NCBI GenBank assembly: GCA_013054445.1
Contig: JAAMPI010000890.1
Span: 1 to 23,574, forward strand
Source of the DNA: Cudoniella acicularis
Lineage: Eukaryota; Ascomycota; Leotiomycetes; Helotiales; Helotiaceae
Direction: 5' to 3'
DNA: 23,574 nucleotides
A program made the position numbers and the translations under genes. The notes below the pieces were generated by a model. It had not been told where the DNA came from. It was given only the letters and a program-made list of their open reading frames with translations, and ran no database searches. This document shows positions 9,561-18,619 of the stretch, one piece after another (within the stretch, counting starts at the first letter, position 1; each line of letters begins with the position of its first letter).

Positions 9561-11180
9561 TTAGATATATACTAACTGAGTATCTTTAGGCTTAGCGTCT
9601 TCGGATATCCTTAGCGGCTTCGATTTTATTCCGATAGGCTTCGAGATAAGTTGCTCTATATTGTTAATAGCTTCCTCCGGTGATTTCCTATATTCTAGAA
9701 GAAACGAGAAAATTTTAGCTAGGCTAAATTTTAACTCCGGCACCTTAATAGTAAACCCTTTTACTAACCGCTTAACTCTCTCGGCCTCTTCTCTCTAACT
9801 TACTACGGCTTTATAGACCTTTATATTGTCTCCTAGTCGAGCGTCCTTAGGAAGAGCGACATCCTCCTATACGGGCTTAAAGACGAGACAGAAGAGGTCA
9901 GCCGTTATTTTATAGTCAGCGAGCCCAAGCTCGACCTTTTTGTCTATACGGCCAGGTCGTATAAGTGCTTCGTCGAGGCGTGTGATATAGTTAGTAGTCA
10001 TGATCAGGATTCGGCCTTCTTATGACCCTATACTATCGATGACGTTTAAGAGAGCGGATAAAGACACCTTTCTACCGGCAGATTTGCTTATTCGGGAGGG
10101 AGAGCCTATCACGATCTGGCGAGAGTCCTCGGTTTTAGCGTCTCGATTCGAACTGACGGCGTCAATATCTTCTAAAAGAATAATATAGCGACTTAGAAGC
10201 TTGTCGAATAGGCTCTTTAGGTTAGCTTCGCTGATAATAGAAAGGCTAAGGATATAGATATTCAAACCAAAATGACTAGCGATAGCCGAGCTTAAACTCG
10301 ATTTTCTAGTTCTAGGGGGTCCGTATAGCAAGTAACCCCGTCGGTAGGGACTATTACGATCGGAATACTATTGTTAGGATACTAGGTCAAGGAACTCCCT
10401 GATATCTTCTAGCAACTCTGTTTTCCTACTCTTATTAAGAACAACGGTCGAGGTACGTCTTATTTTAGACACTATAGACCTGATCTACTAGCCATCTTAG
10501 TGCTTATAGAGACAGGTTTTACCCTAAACAAGCTTTATATACTCGGTATAGCACTTATCGAACAGTTCTTTAAGAATTTACGAAGACCTGTCAAAGCAGG
10601 AAATAGAGACATCCTCTCGACTACTAAATTCTCTAGCTTAAAAATGACGCCGGAATATAAGCCGACGGCCGTTATACCGGAGGAAAAAGCGTCTATTCTA
10701 GGGCGTATAATATAGAGTCTTTTTATTCGTATCTCCGCTATTTAAACGATTATTTCTCGACCGGTTTAACGATAAGGCCAGGTCGGTGGTGACGAGGGAG
10801 GAGGAAGCGTTCTAGGCGAAGCTCTAAGAGGATATCTATAATATAAGTATATTATATATATCCTCGCGATATCGAAGATAAACAGTTAAAGCTACTAATT
10901 GTTAGAAGGTAGGGTCTTATTTAAATAGAGGGGGTTCTTACTATAATAAGTCTTAAGCAATCCCTATAAGTACTTATAAATACGTCCGCAACCGAAGGCA
11001 AGCAACCCTAAGAAACATAGTAAAGGAACATAGACGTTCAAGTCGATAGTGAGATACCCTTAGACAGCGGTAGACATACGGGTAAAGCCTGGGAACAAGA
11101 AGTCTAGGATCGAGGCTTAAGCGTCCGAGATAGGTTAGATTAGTAGGGAACTACTCTTAATATATCCTACTATTGTCTTG
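9561..11180 (-). pseudogene. Relic of a BCS1-like AAA ATPase
   Basis: The minus strand encodes all landmarks of a fungal BCS1-type protein, the mitochondrial inner-membrane AAA family whose yeast member inserts the Rieske protein into complex III. From the N-terminus: SDA*ASILDFLFPGFTRMST, a transmembrane stretch LNVYVPLLCFLGLLAFGCGR (about 11030-10980), the BCS1 N-domain (FFLRYNGRRL, then ILKELFDKCYTEYIKLV), R*SIV-type linker with STVVLNKSRK, YRRGYLLYGPPRTRKSS (Walker A), IILLEDIDAVSSNRD (Walker B), and SLSALLNVID. The C-terminal helical region includes FSLAKIFSFLLEYRKSPEEA; TAA at 9561 fits a natural end. Walker A GPPGTGKS reads GPPRTRKS, two Gly-to-Arg changes (GGA to AGA). The frame shifts once in a TA run near 10855; elsewhere it is interrupted only by TAG/TAA at Trp/Gln positions. 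Fungi carry expanded BCS1-like families beyond the Rieske chaperone, and this is more likely one of those. Confidence 0.88.
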
Positions 11181-11189
11181 TTCTAGTAT

Positions 11190-12129
11190 GATAGTAGTAG
11201 GATGTTTTCAGGCAGAATATAAATAGCTTTATATACGAGACAAGATATATATAGATTAAGAAAGTTCGGAAAGATATTTAAACAGCTAGATATTAGGCAA
11301 TACCGAATATAATAATCAAAACTTTAGAAAGGATCTCTGCCTTTATATATTTATTAGTTTTCGTATTATTATCTATAATAGAGGTCTATTCTTACGCGGC
11401 TAACGCGGGACGGTCGATTAAGAAAGCTGATTCTATTAGCCTCTAGATAAATCGACGGCCTACGGTTATAGTATAATATGTTAGCTCCTTAAACGATCAA
11501 GCTAGCCTCGTCGATTCTTATTATAGAGTAATACGGGGGAAGTAAGACATTAACGTAGAGCACTGATAGCGTTCGGACCGTAGATATTGTTAGAGGAAGA
11601 GTTTATAGCGTATCGATTTTATAATTCTCTAAGAATAGAACCTCTTCGTATAGTCCCCCGATCCTTAAGAGCTCCCTATTAAGTTAAGGAAATGCTATAG
11701 AGACATGGCCTATATATAGGATTCGTCGATCAAATAAGATACGGTTAAACAAGAAGCCGATATATATTACGTTATAGGAAAGATATATACGACCTCTTAA
11801 TCTGGCTATTAATACTAAAGTAAAAAGACATGTATACTCTAGAGGAGCTTAAAGTATAGTGGTTTTGATATAGGGCTAAGCGGAAGCGGCCCCGGATAGG
11901 ACTAGTGATTAGAGTCTTAAGTCTTCGGAAACTTATCGCTATCCTTTCTACTCGAACTAAAGAATAGCCTAAGAAAATAAAGTACGTGGTTTACGAAATA
12001 ATATAAAGGCCGTTAACGTTCTATTCTTGCGAAAGCCATAGGTTCCTGTATAGACGGAGCGGCTAATCCCTTCCGATACTCGGCGCCTTACTAGAATTGG
12101 TTAGGTAGTATACGACAAAAATGTCAGCT
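11190..12129. other. RIP-mutated stretch, possible unidentified coding trace on the minus strand
   Basis: This lies upstream of the BCS1-like relic and is heavily TpA-rich. On the minus strand between about 11870 and 11450, a frame read through stops gives protein-like text such as YGPNAISALR and GALKDRGTIRRGSILREL. I cannot connect it to a family, and chance cannot be excluded. The part nearest 11190 may be the mutated promoter of the BCS1-like gene. Confidence 0.3.
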
Positions 12130-12640
12130 CGCTCTCGCTAACCTTTACGGTGACCTCGACCTACGGCCACCTCGTCGGTGATCTTAGTGATCTCGATCTA
12201 CGCCACCTCCTCGGTAATCTTTACTTTCGCTTACCTAAGTCTACCCCACTTCTTCGGTGATCTTAATCTACGGCCACCTCGTCGGTAGATCTTAACTTTC
12301 GCTTATTAAGGTCATCTTCGGTGATCTCGATCTTTACTTTTACTCACCTGAGTCTACCCTACGTCTTCGGTGATCTCGATCGCGGCCAACTTTCGCTTAC
12401 CTGGCTATGCCCTACCCCCTCGTTAGCGACCTCGATCTACGACTAATCTTTACTAGTCCTTACGCTTACTCTACTCTAAACCTACCTCGTCTCGATTCTC
12501 GTTTACCTCCTAGGCAATCTTTACTCTCGCTCACTTAACTTAGATTTAGCCTCGTCACTAGCCTCGATTCTCGCCTACCTCTTTAGTGACCTCGACATTT
12601 ACTCACCTTAAGTTTGACCTACTAGCTCGGCTGACCTCTA
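12130..12640. repeat. Degenerate minisatellite related to the 28-bp array at 327-410
   Basis: Repeated variants of ACCTCGTCGGTGATCT followed by CGATCTACGGCC recur through this stretch, separated by CTTTACTTTCGCTTACC-type text. At 12248-12275 a 28-base unit matches the reverse complement of the left-end unit at 22 of 28 positions, and all six differences are transitions. The array is therefore a RIP-degraded relative of the left-end minisatellite in inverted orientation, possibly with a longer compound unit. It sits directly before the relic that begins at 12647. Confidence 0.75.
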
Positions 12641-12646
12641 TACGAC

Positions 12647-13700
12647 AATGTCTATAGACTTACTAGCGAGGATTAAGCGTGACCTTTATAAGATTAGAAA
12701 AGAAATCTAGAATATTAATAGTCTAGATAATATTATCGATAAGGTACTCGAGAGACTCTTATTATTAAAAGCGTAACTCGAAGTCTAGAAATTATTATAA
12801 ACTATTATAAACTTACTACGACGAGTATTAAGCGACAAAGCTCTTCTAAAATAGTAAGCTACGAAAGTAAAGTATTTAGTTCGCTTCGCCTTTCGAAAGA
12901 ACAGTCGTTAAGAGCTCCTTAAACGAGGCAAAGAAGGCAAAGAAGGTAAAAAAGACAAAGAAGACAAAGGCGATAAAGAAGGCAGACATCAGAAACTACG
13001 TAAATTAGATTACGATACTTTAAAGCTCTATAGGTTATCTTATACGACCGAAGAAATCGTCAAGTTAGGTGACGTAGAGTTTAAGATCCTCTAAAAACGT
13101 ATAGAAGAATTTATCTGTCATCGTAATCTTTCGTACCTTTTATATCGCCCCGATATAGACAAAGCTATCGATTCTAAGCTCGAAGATCCCGAGGACGATA
13201 AGTCATTCGACAAATTTATATAATATATATATTATAGTTTCTTAAAGTAGACTAAGGCTGATTAGACTAGTATATACTACCCGACGACTATCGACACGCA
13301 AACGAAAATACGATATAATAGTATTACCGAACGAAGCGGCTTAAGGTAGGTTCGATCGTTATACCCTATTACAAATAGTAGACAGCTGATTATAAAAGCG
13401 CTGATAGAGAAAAAGACAAATATAAACACGAATAAATATAACGGAGATGCCTTTATCGTCGATAGATATTACGCGCGAGAGGCTCTAGATCTCGACGATA
13501 ACGAACATCTTAGGAAAGTATAGCTAACAATTCGGAGGAAGGTATACGGCGCTATTAATAAGAATATATCATTCCTTAAGAAGAAGAGGAGAGCATTTAT
13601 TATAATTTAGATGTCAGAAGTCTTAGGCGAAGAGTTAGGCAAACGAAGCAGACCGTTTCTAATGATCGATTATACGAGTAATAAGGAGATATAACTAACT
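12647..13700 (+). pseudogene. Relic of an unidentified charged, helical protein
   Basis: From the ATG at 12647 (MSIDLLARIKRDLYKIRKEI) one frame stays coherent for about 350 codons, interrupted only by TAG/TAA codons that fit mutated CAG, CAA or TGG. The first 80 residues look like a coiled coil (ERLLLLKA, LEV, LLRRVLSDKALLK). A very basic/acidic repeat of KEGKEGKKDKEDKGDKEG type follows near 12930-12990, and then a folded-looking region (YNGDAFIVDRYYAREALDLD, then RKVYGAINKNISFLKKKRRA). I do not recognise the family; no nucleotide-binding or membrane motif is visible. TAA at about 13693 may be the natural end. The coherent frame makes a real former gene likely, but its function is unknown. 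Confidence 0.6.
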
Positions 13701-13814
13701 AACAATAGAAACATCGATATGTCTATATAAACAATCTATATGATTAATATAATCTTATTTAACTATTCGACTTTATAGGTAAACTTCCTTTTAATTTTTA
13801 ATATAATAAGTAGG

Positions 13815-14480
13815 CTAAGCTATCTGATCGAGAATTCTAACTTCTATAAATATATTCTTAATATCCTCAAACGTTTCTAGCTTTAGATAAGGGTTGCCTT
13901 TATTATAAATGTCATGACCGTTAGTATACTAGCCATACGTCTTATTTGCCTGATATACGCGTGGCTCGCTATCCTTACTTTCGAACTTCTAGCCAGTCTG
14001 TCTAGTAGGGACATAACTATTTAGAACCGAGACATCTAGTATAATAGTTCCTTAAAGGAGAATGAGCTCTAACATGCGTATAGGATTTAGATCGATGACC
14101 TAAAGTCCGACAAGCTTTGATAGGTTATTTGTGATCAGATATTCGGCGAGTTCCGGGAAGAAGGCGCTATCAACTTCGAACAAATCGGGTAGAGGGCCTG
14201 TTTAATACTCGTATAGATAGAAACCGTGGTCTATAAGAACAAATATATGTCTATACACGTTACTAAGATCTATAGTCCGGATCACCGTAGGTCTAGCCTA
14301 GCGACAGTATAGCTTATCGTAGTTAACACCTAGTAGGGCGGTGTTATTAGGGGCGGCGAAGTGGCTATAAGCTAAATAGATATCGAGGATTCTATTAGCG
14401 CGATTCCGAACGAAGAGTATAGTAAGATTATATATATATAACTCGAGGATTTCCGGTTATTATAAATCGTCTAAGAGTAC
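13815..14480 (-). pseudogene. Relic of an uncharacterised fungal protein family, copy 1
   Basis: The minus strand, read through stops, gives ILFVRNRANRILDIYLAYSH, then NNTALLGVNYDKLYCR*, VYRHIFVLIDHGFYLYEY, GPLPDLFEVDSAFFPELAEY, KLVGL*V, LELILL*GTIILDVSVL, PTRQTG*KFESKD and EPRVYQANKTYG, ending in FEDIKNIFIEVRIL with TAG near 13815. The same blocks in the same order occur on the plus strand at 17800-18505, so these are two members of one family. I recall similar uncharacterised proteins in filamentous ascomycetes but no assigned function. The pattern (HIFVL...YEY..GPLPDL, LILxQGTxxLD, TGWxF) suggests a compact soluble globular protein. Stops lie at expected Trp and Gln sites; several His and Cys positions may now read Tyr. 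Confidence 0.65.
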
Positions 14481-15672
14481 GTTATAACTATATAAATTAG
14501 TTAAAAGTCAACTAGTTTTAGAGCCCCTGTTACTTATATATTACGGCTTTCCTCTAAGTCCTAGACCTTTAAAGCCTTATTAAGGCCGGGAACATCGAAT
14601 AGTTTTGCTCTTCTATACGCTATTGTTCGTAAAACGGGCCAAGTAGGTAAATATATAACGGTTTTTAAACGCGAGCTAAAAGTATACGAGCTAGAGGAGA
14701 GGAATATGATTATCGCCTATATAGTATATAAGTAGTATAGTAAGCTATAAGATAGATAGAGGCTTGTCCTAGTATTTACCTTGGCTATAGTTATACTATA
14801 GCGAGATTAGGAGAATAAGGTTGACTATTTGCGTAAAGGCCGAAGGCGAAGTCGAGCCTATAATACTAGAGGCACTTCCTACGCCTCTAATAGAATATAT
14901 TAAGTGCGATAGGTAGAAGGAGGTACGGTAAAGGCGCGCGGTGCGAGGGAGAAATAAATCTAGTGATATATCGCGCTAGGCGAAATACTAACGCAAGACG
15001 GAAAATAGTATATAACGGCTACCCCTTAGCGTAGGTAGGATAAAATCTATTGGCGGCTAGGCGGAGCCGGTCCGGTAGAAAACTAAGTCATCGAAAACAA
15101 CCTTAGGTGTCTGATCTCTTACTTATAATTCGAGAGGTTGATAAGGTTATTTACGTATAAGAAGAAATTATAGTTTACGGGACTTTTAAGTGATAGGGCA
15201 CAATTCTATATGATTCGCTTAGCAAGCCGATAGTAGCCGAGTAGACCCGGCGTATTTAGGCTTTAACGCCTTTAGGCTAAAAAGATACGTAAAATTCCGC
15301 TAAAACTAAATACTCTTAAACACTTTCCGTAAAAATTTCGCCGACCGTTTTAAATATATAGATGTTTCGTAAATTCTAGATACTATAATTCCCGAGTTAG
15401 GATATAACCCCCGATCTCAAGAGGTAGGTAGGGCATATACGCTATAGCTATACGGCTTATATAAATTAAGAATAGTACGAAATATATTTGCTAGTGTCTT
15501 GTCCTCTTTATGACTGTTTAGAACTAGACGAACCTAATAATAACGTAGACCACTTTATCTGCTAGGCCCCTCTACTAAACCAATATTAGATCTATTTAAG
15601 ACGTAGAATAAGGTCACCTAAGACGACTGTGATACGTACGCCTAGAACCTAGTAAAGGGCTCCGTGACACCG
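14481..15672. other. RIP-mutated stretch with a weak coding trace
   Basis: TpA-rich spacer between copy 1 of the uncharacterised family and the APH-like relic. On the plus strand at about 14820-15120 one frame reads coherently through stops (KAEGEVEPIILEALPTPLIE, then RRAVRGRNKSSDISR), which could be the tail of a lost gene, but I see no family signature. A CTAGACGAACCTA string near 15524-15536 is also present in each 94-bp repeat at 3167-3440. Confidence 0.35.
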
Positions 15673-16600
15673 ATGCCCTGGCAAGGCTTTTATAGCTATA
15701 TACTACCGTCAAACTCGGGGCTTATTATCTAATTTCGATCGAAAGTATCACCTTTCGACAGTTTAGCGACCAAGCTTACTAAATAAGTCTACGGCTATCT
15801 TACTCTAGCCACTATATATCACGGCTTAATGCCTAACTCTACGATATCTGTCTAGGTCATAGAAATCATTACGGGTGTTAGGTATTCGTTTATAACTAGT
15901 ACGATCACTATAGCTAAGCTAGATATCATAGTCATAGACTTCGCCAAGTAGGCCTTCGTATATTATCAAGTCAATTTATACTACTAGCTAATATAATACT
16001 ATAGGTTCTATATAGCGTTATAGAAAAAACCCCTAATCTCTAGCTAAAGACAAAATCTATCTCTATACTACTAAACTCAAGCAGTTGTCTACCTCCCTAT
16101 CTCCTCGATTCACGAAAATCCTCGAAAACATACAGAAAAATATAGGTCTAATAATAGACCTAGTGCCTTAGGTTTTAACTTACTAAAATCTCTCGGGTAT
16201 AAATATCCTCGTTGATCCTGATACCGGCTATATTACTAGTATAGTTGACTAGGCAGATACTACTATCGAACTATTTGGTATGGCTCTATAAGGACTAGAG
16301 AGTGTGCTTGGGTATAGCGGCCCTAACGGCTAGTCATACTTTAGAAGCGATCCTTCCTATTTATACTTTAGATATGATCTTTCCCGATCACGAGCGCTAT
16401 TTTAGAAAACTTTCTTAAGAGAAATCGAATATATAATCTCGGATAAATGTCGCTATACTGTTAATAAAGTTAGGACCTTTAGGGTTTTACTCTAATATAG
16501 TTTCTACTAGGAAAATAGAACGATAAACCCTATAAAGGATACTATTTACCTCGATATATTTCTTAAAGATAAATTAAAGTTAGTAAGGCAGAATCTAAGG
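15673..16600 (+). pseudogene. Relic of a fungal aminoglycoside-phosphotransferase-like (APH/choline-kinase fold) protein
   Basis: Two consecutive frames give a near full-length protein. The first, from ATG 15673, reads MPWQGFYSYILPSNSGLII, then STISV*VIEIITGVRYSF and KLDIIVIDFAK. Near 16024-16029 a run of six A shifts the frame by one, and the second reads KIYLYTTKLKQLSTSLSPRF, then VLTY*NLSGINILVDPDTGY, ITSIVD*AD, ELFGMAL*GLESVLGYSG and RALF*KTFLREIE. The core is the catalytic loop HxDLxxxNILVD and the Mg-binding IVDWAD. The catalytic His and Asp read Tyr and Asn (CAC to TAC, GAT to AAT), and the Trp of IVDWAD is a stop. Fungal members are numerous and mostly of unknown substrate; the name does not imply drug resistance. 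It lies between the two copies of the uncharacterised family. Confidence 0.82.
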
Positions 16601-17799
16601 TATGATCAAAACTATCTGACCCCTAAGGCTATTATCTTATAAGAGCCTCACCTAATCAGACTCTATATTCATAGCTAGCTCTTTATATACGAGTCAGTTT
16701 AATGGCTGCTAACCTTTGCTTACCGAAACGTAGCGGGTTAATTACTAGACAGCCTGCCTAATCGTATACTTGCGTAGCTAGAGGCAATATATATCTAGTA
16801 CGAGCTATTAATTTAATTACGTAAAGGTTTATACGGAAATTTTTACGGAAATAGACCAAACGGTAGATACGGAGTAGGAACAGTAAAGGTTTATTATAGA
16901 ACGCTACCTGATTGACTAGTGAGTGCTCCGATTCTAGAGATATATAAAAGTATAGTATCTTAGTTTAGTAGTATATATATATATATATATAAAATTTTAG
17001 CCAGCTAGAACAAAAGCTCGGTCTACTAGCGCCTACCCGTCTAGGCATCCTAGTACCAATTAATACTTGTAAGTACTACTTAAATGGCTGATATACTATA
17101 AGCAAGCATCTAAGGTTCACGGGATGCCTTCCGCAAACAGCGGAGGAAGGGTCGAGCCGTAGAGTTTAGTAAGGCCAGGGGCTGACTTAATCTATCCTAT
17201 TTTATTAAAATATACTCTTAGTCTAATCCCCCTCTTAATACCCCGCGTGGTAGCGATATATTCTATTCCTAATTTGTAGCGGGTAGGGTGCGAATGTCCG
17301 GCTAATTGACTAGTGAGTTTGGTAGTGATATATAACTGACATTAAGTCACTCGAAGCCTATGTTCGGTCGACAAAGCCTGACCTAAGGTCCTTGTGATGT
17401 TTACGGGTGCCTTCCGTAGAGAGCGTAATATAGGCGCCGGGTGGTTTATTTCACTTCCTATTGTTCCGAAATATACTCTTAGTCTAATTATAGAAGTAAT
17501 AGTTTCTCTCGGGCTACCCTAAGAAAGACGTACCTTATCTACCCCTCTAACTCCCTATATCAAGCCTCTACTATCCCCTAACCATCATTCTATCCTCTAT
17601 CCTCCGTCCGCTCTCCTCTCTAGAATTTGACTATACTATATAATATAAAAACAACATAACCCTCGAGCATTTCAAGCACTAGATCAGACCTCCTTAACCT
17701 AGCCCCTTAACGACATAGTAACCCTTGTTACTACTCCTTCACGTATTCCGGGTCTCGACAGCGCCTTAGAGATTAAAGACTTATAGAAAAGTTACGATA
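16601..17799. other. Spacer with short diverged repeats, no gene recognised
   Basis: Contains a TA microsatellite at about 16972-16991 and two sets of repeated strings: ATTGACTAGTGAG at 16911 and 17305, and TGCCTTCCG...TATACTCTTAGTCTAAT at 17125-17226 and 17408-17487. The second set differs in length by about 22 bases. CpA and TpG are somewhat more frequent around 17100-17450 than in the neighbouring relics. No readable protein. Confidence 0.55.
17125..17487. repeat. Diverged direct repeat pair in non-coding DNA
   Basis: Copy A (17125-17226) and copy B (17408-17487) both open with TGCCTTCCG, share a GxAGAGxGxxG-type middle and close with TATACTCTTAGTCTAAT. Copy A is about 22 bases longer. 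A third shared string, ATTGACTAGTGAG (16911 and 17305), lies outside with a different spacing, so the pattern may reflect a longer rearranged repeat. No terminal inverted repeats or target duplications were found. Confidence 0.5.
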
Positions 17800-18505
17800 C
17801 TTAAGCGTAAAGTCTCGACTTAAAGTCTATATATTACTAACAATTACTAGCTATAATAGGCTACTCGACGATACGGAACAGCTACCCGTCTCGGAGGAAC
17901 ATATATAAAAGCTTATAGCTCTCTTCGTCCGCTATAACGCTTATAAGACTCTTAGTGTCTATTTGATTTATAGCCACTTTAAGACAGTAGAGAATACTAT
18001 TATACTAGGCAGTAACTTCGAAAATCCTTATAGCCGTTAGACTAAAATAACGGAGATCGACGCCGTCGACCTTAATACTATCTATAGACATATTTTTATT
18101 CTTATAAGTAATAGTTTTATCGTATACGAGTACTAGGATAGACCTATGCCTGACTTGTCAAGTGTTAGAAAGGAGTTCTTCGCTGACTTTATCGACTATC
18201 TTATTATAAACGACCTTACGAATCTCCTAGGCCTCTAGGTTCTTATTAACGGTATAGACCAAAGCATATAGGAGCTTATCCTCGACTAGGGGACAGTCAT
18301 ATTAGATATAATAGTCGTACGAGGCTACTCGCTAACCCGAATTACTAGTTAGAGGTTTAAAGTTAGGGATAGACAGCCGCGCGTATACTAGGCAAACGAA
18401 ACGCACGCCGAGAAAACTTCGGGTAACTACTAGGTTTTTAATACTAGGAAACCTTAACCTAAACTAAGCGACGTTAATGATCTTAAGAAGGCTCTCGTCG
18501 ATATA
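17800..18505 (+). pseudogene. Relic of an uncharacterised fungal protein family, copy 2
   Basis: Plus-strand frame, read through stops: LLDDTEQLPVSEEHI*KLIA, LFVRYNAYKTLSVYLIYSHF, NTIILGSNFENPYSR*, IYRHIFILISNSFIVYEY, MPDLSSVRKEFFADFIDYLI, NLLGL*V, ELILD*GTVILDIIVV, TRITS*RFKVRD, QPRVY*ANETHAEKTSGN and SDVNDLKKALVDIDVL, then TGA near 18503. Every block has a counterpart in the minus-strand relic at 13815-14480, including the end (DIKNIFIEVRIL against DLKKALVDIDVL). The two are clearly diverged at the protein level, so they are old paralogues rather than a recent duplication. Function unknown. Confidence 0.68.
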
Positions 18506-18619
18506 GATGTTCTCTGATCACTTAGTCGTTCTACTTATAAAGGCATAGTACGATAAGGTGTTTATATCTTATGTTTGTTCGTAGCTACCGAGGTAGCTAA
18601 TAATAAAGCTTAGTTATTC

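Noticed and set aside
10000..10715. Plus-strand open frames of 62 and 71 codons
   Set aside because: Antisense shadows of the BCS1-like relic, whose Walker A and B motifs are read on the minus strand.
12130..12640. CRISPR-like array
   Set aside because: The units are degenerate, not interspersed with unique spacers of constant length, and the context is eukaryotic. It is a decayed minisatellite.
15385..15455. tRNA-like 3' half on the minus strand (GATCGGGGGTTATATCC...)
   Set aside because: The string resembles a T-arm, but the stem does not pair properly and no D-arm, anticodon arm or acceptor stem could be assembled. At most a RIP-damaged tRNA fossil; not supportable.
3167..15540. Shared CTAGACGAACCTA string as evidence of paired long terminal repeats
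   Set aside because: Only about 13 bases are shared, flanks do not align, no TG...CA ends or target duplications are seen, and no retrotransposon coding trace lies between.
16972..16991. TA run as an origin or regulatory element
   Set aside because: A simple TA microsatellite in RIP-mutated DNA is expected by chance and mutation bias.
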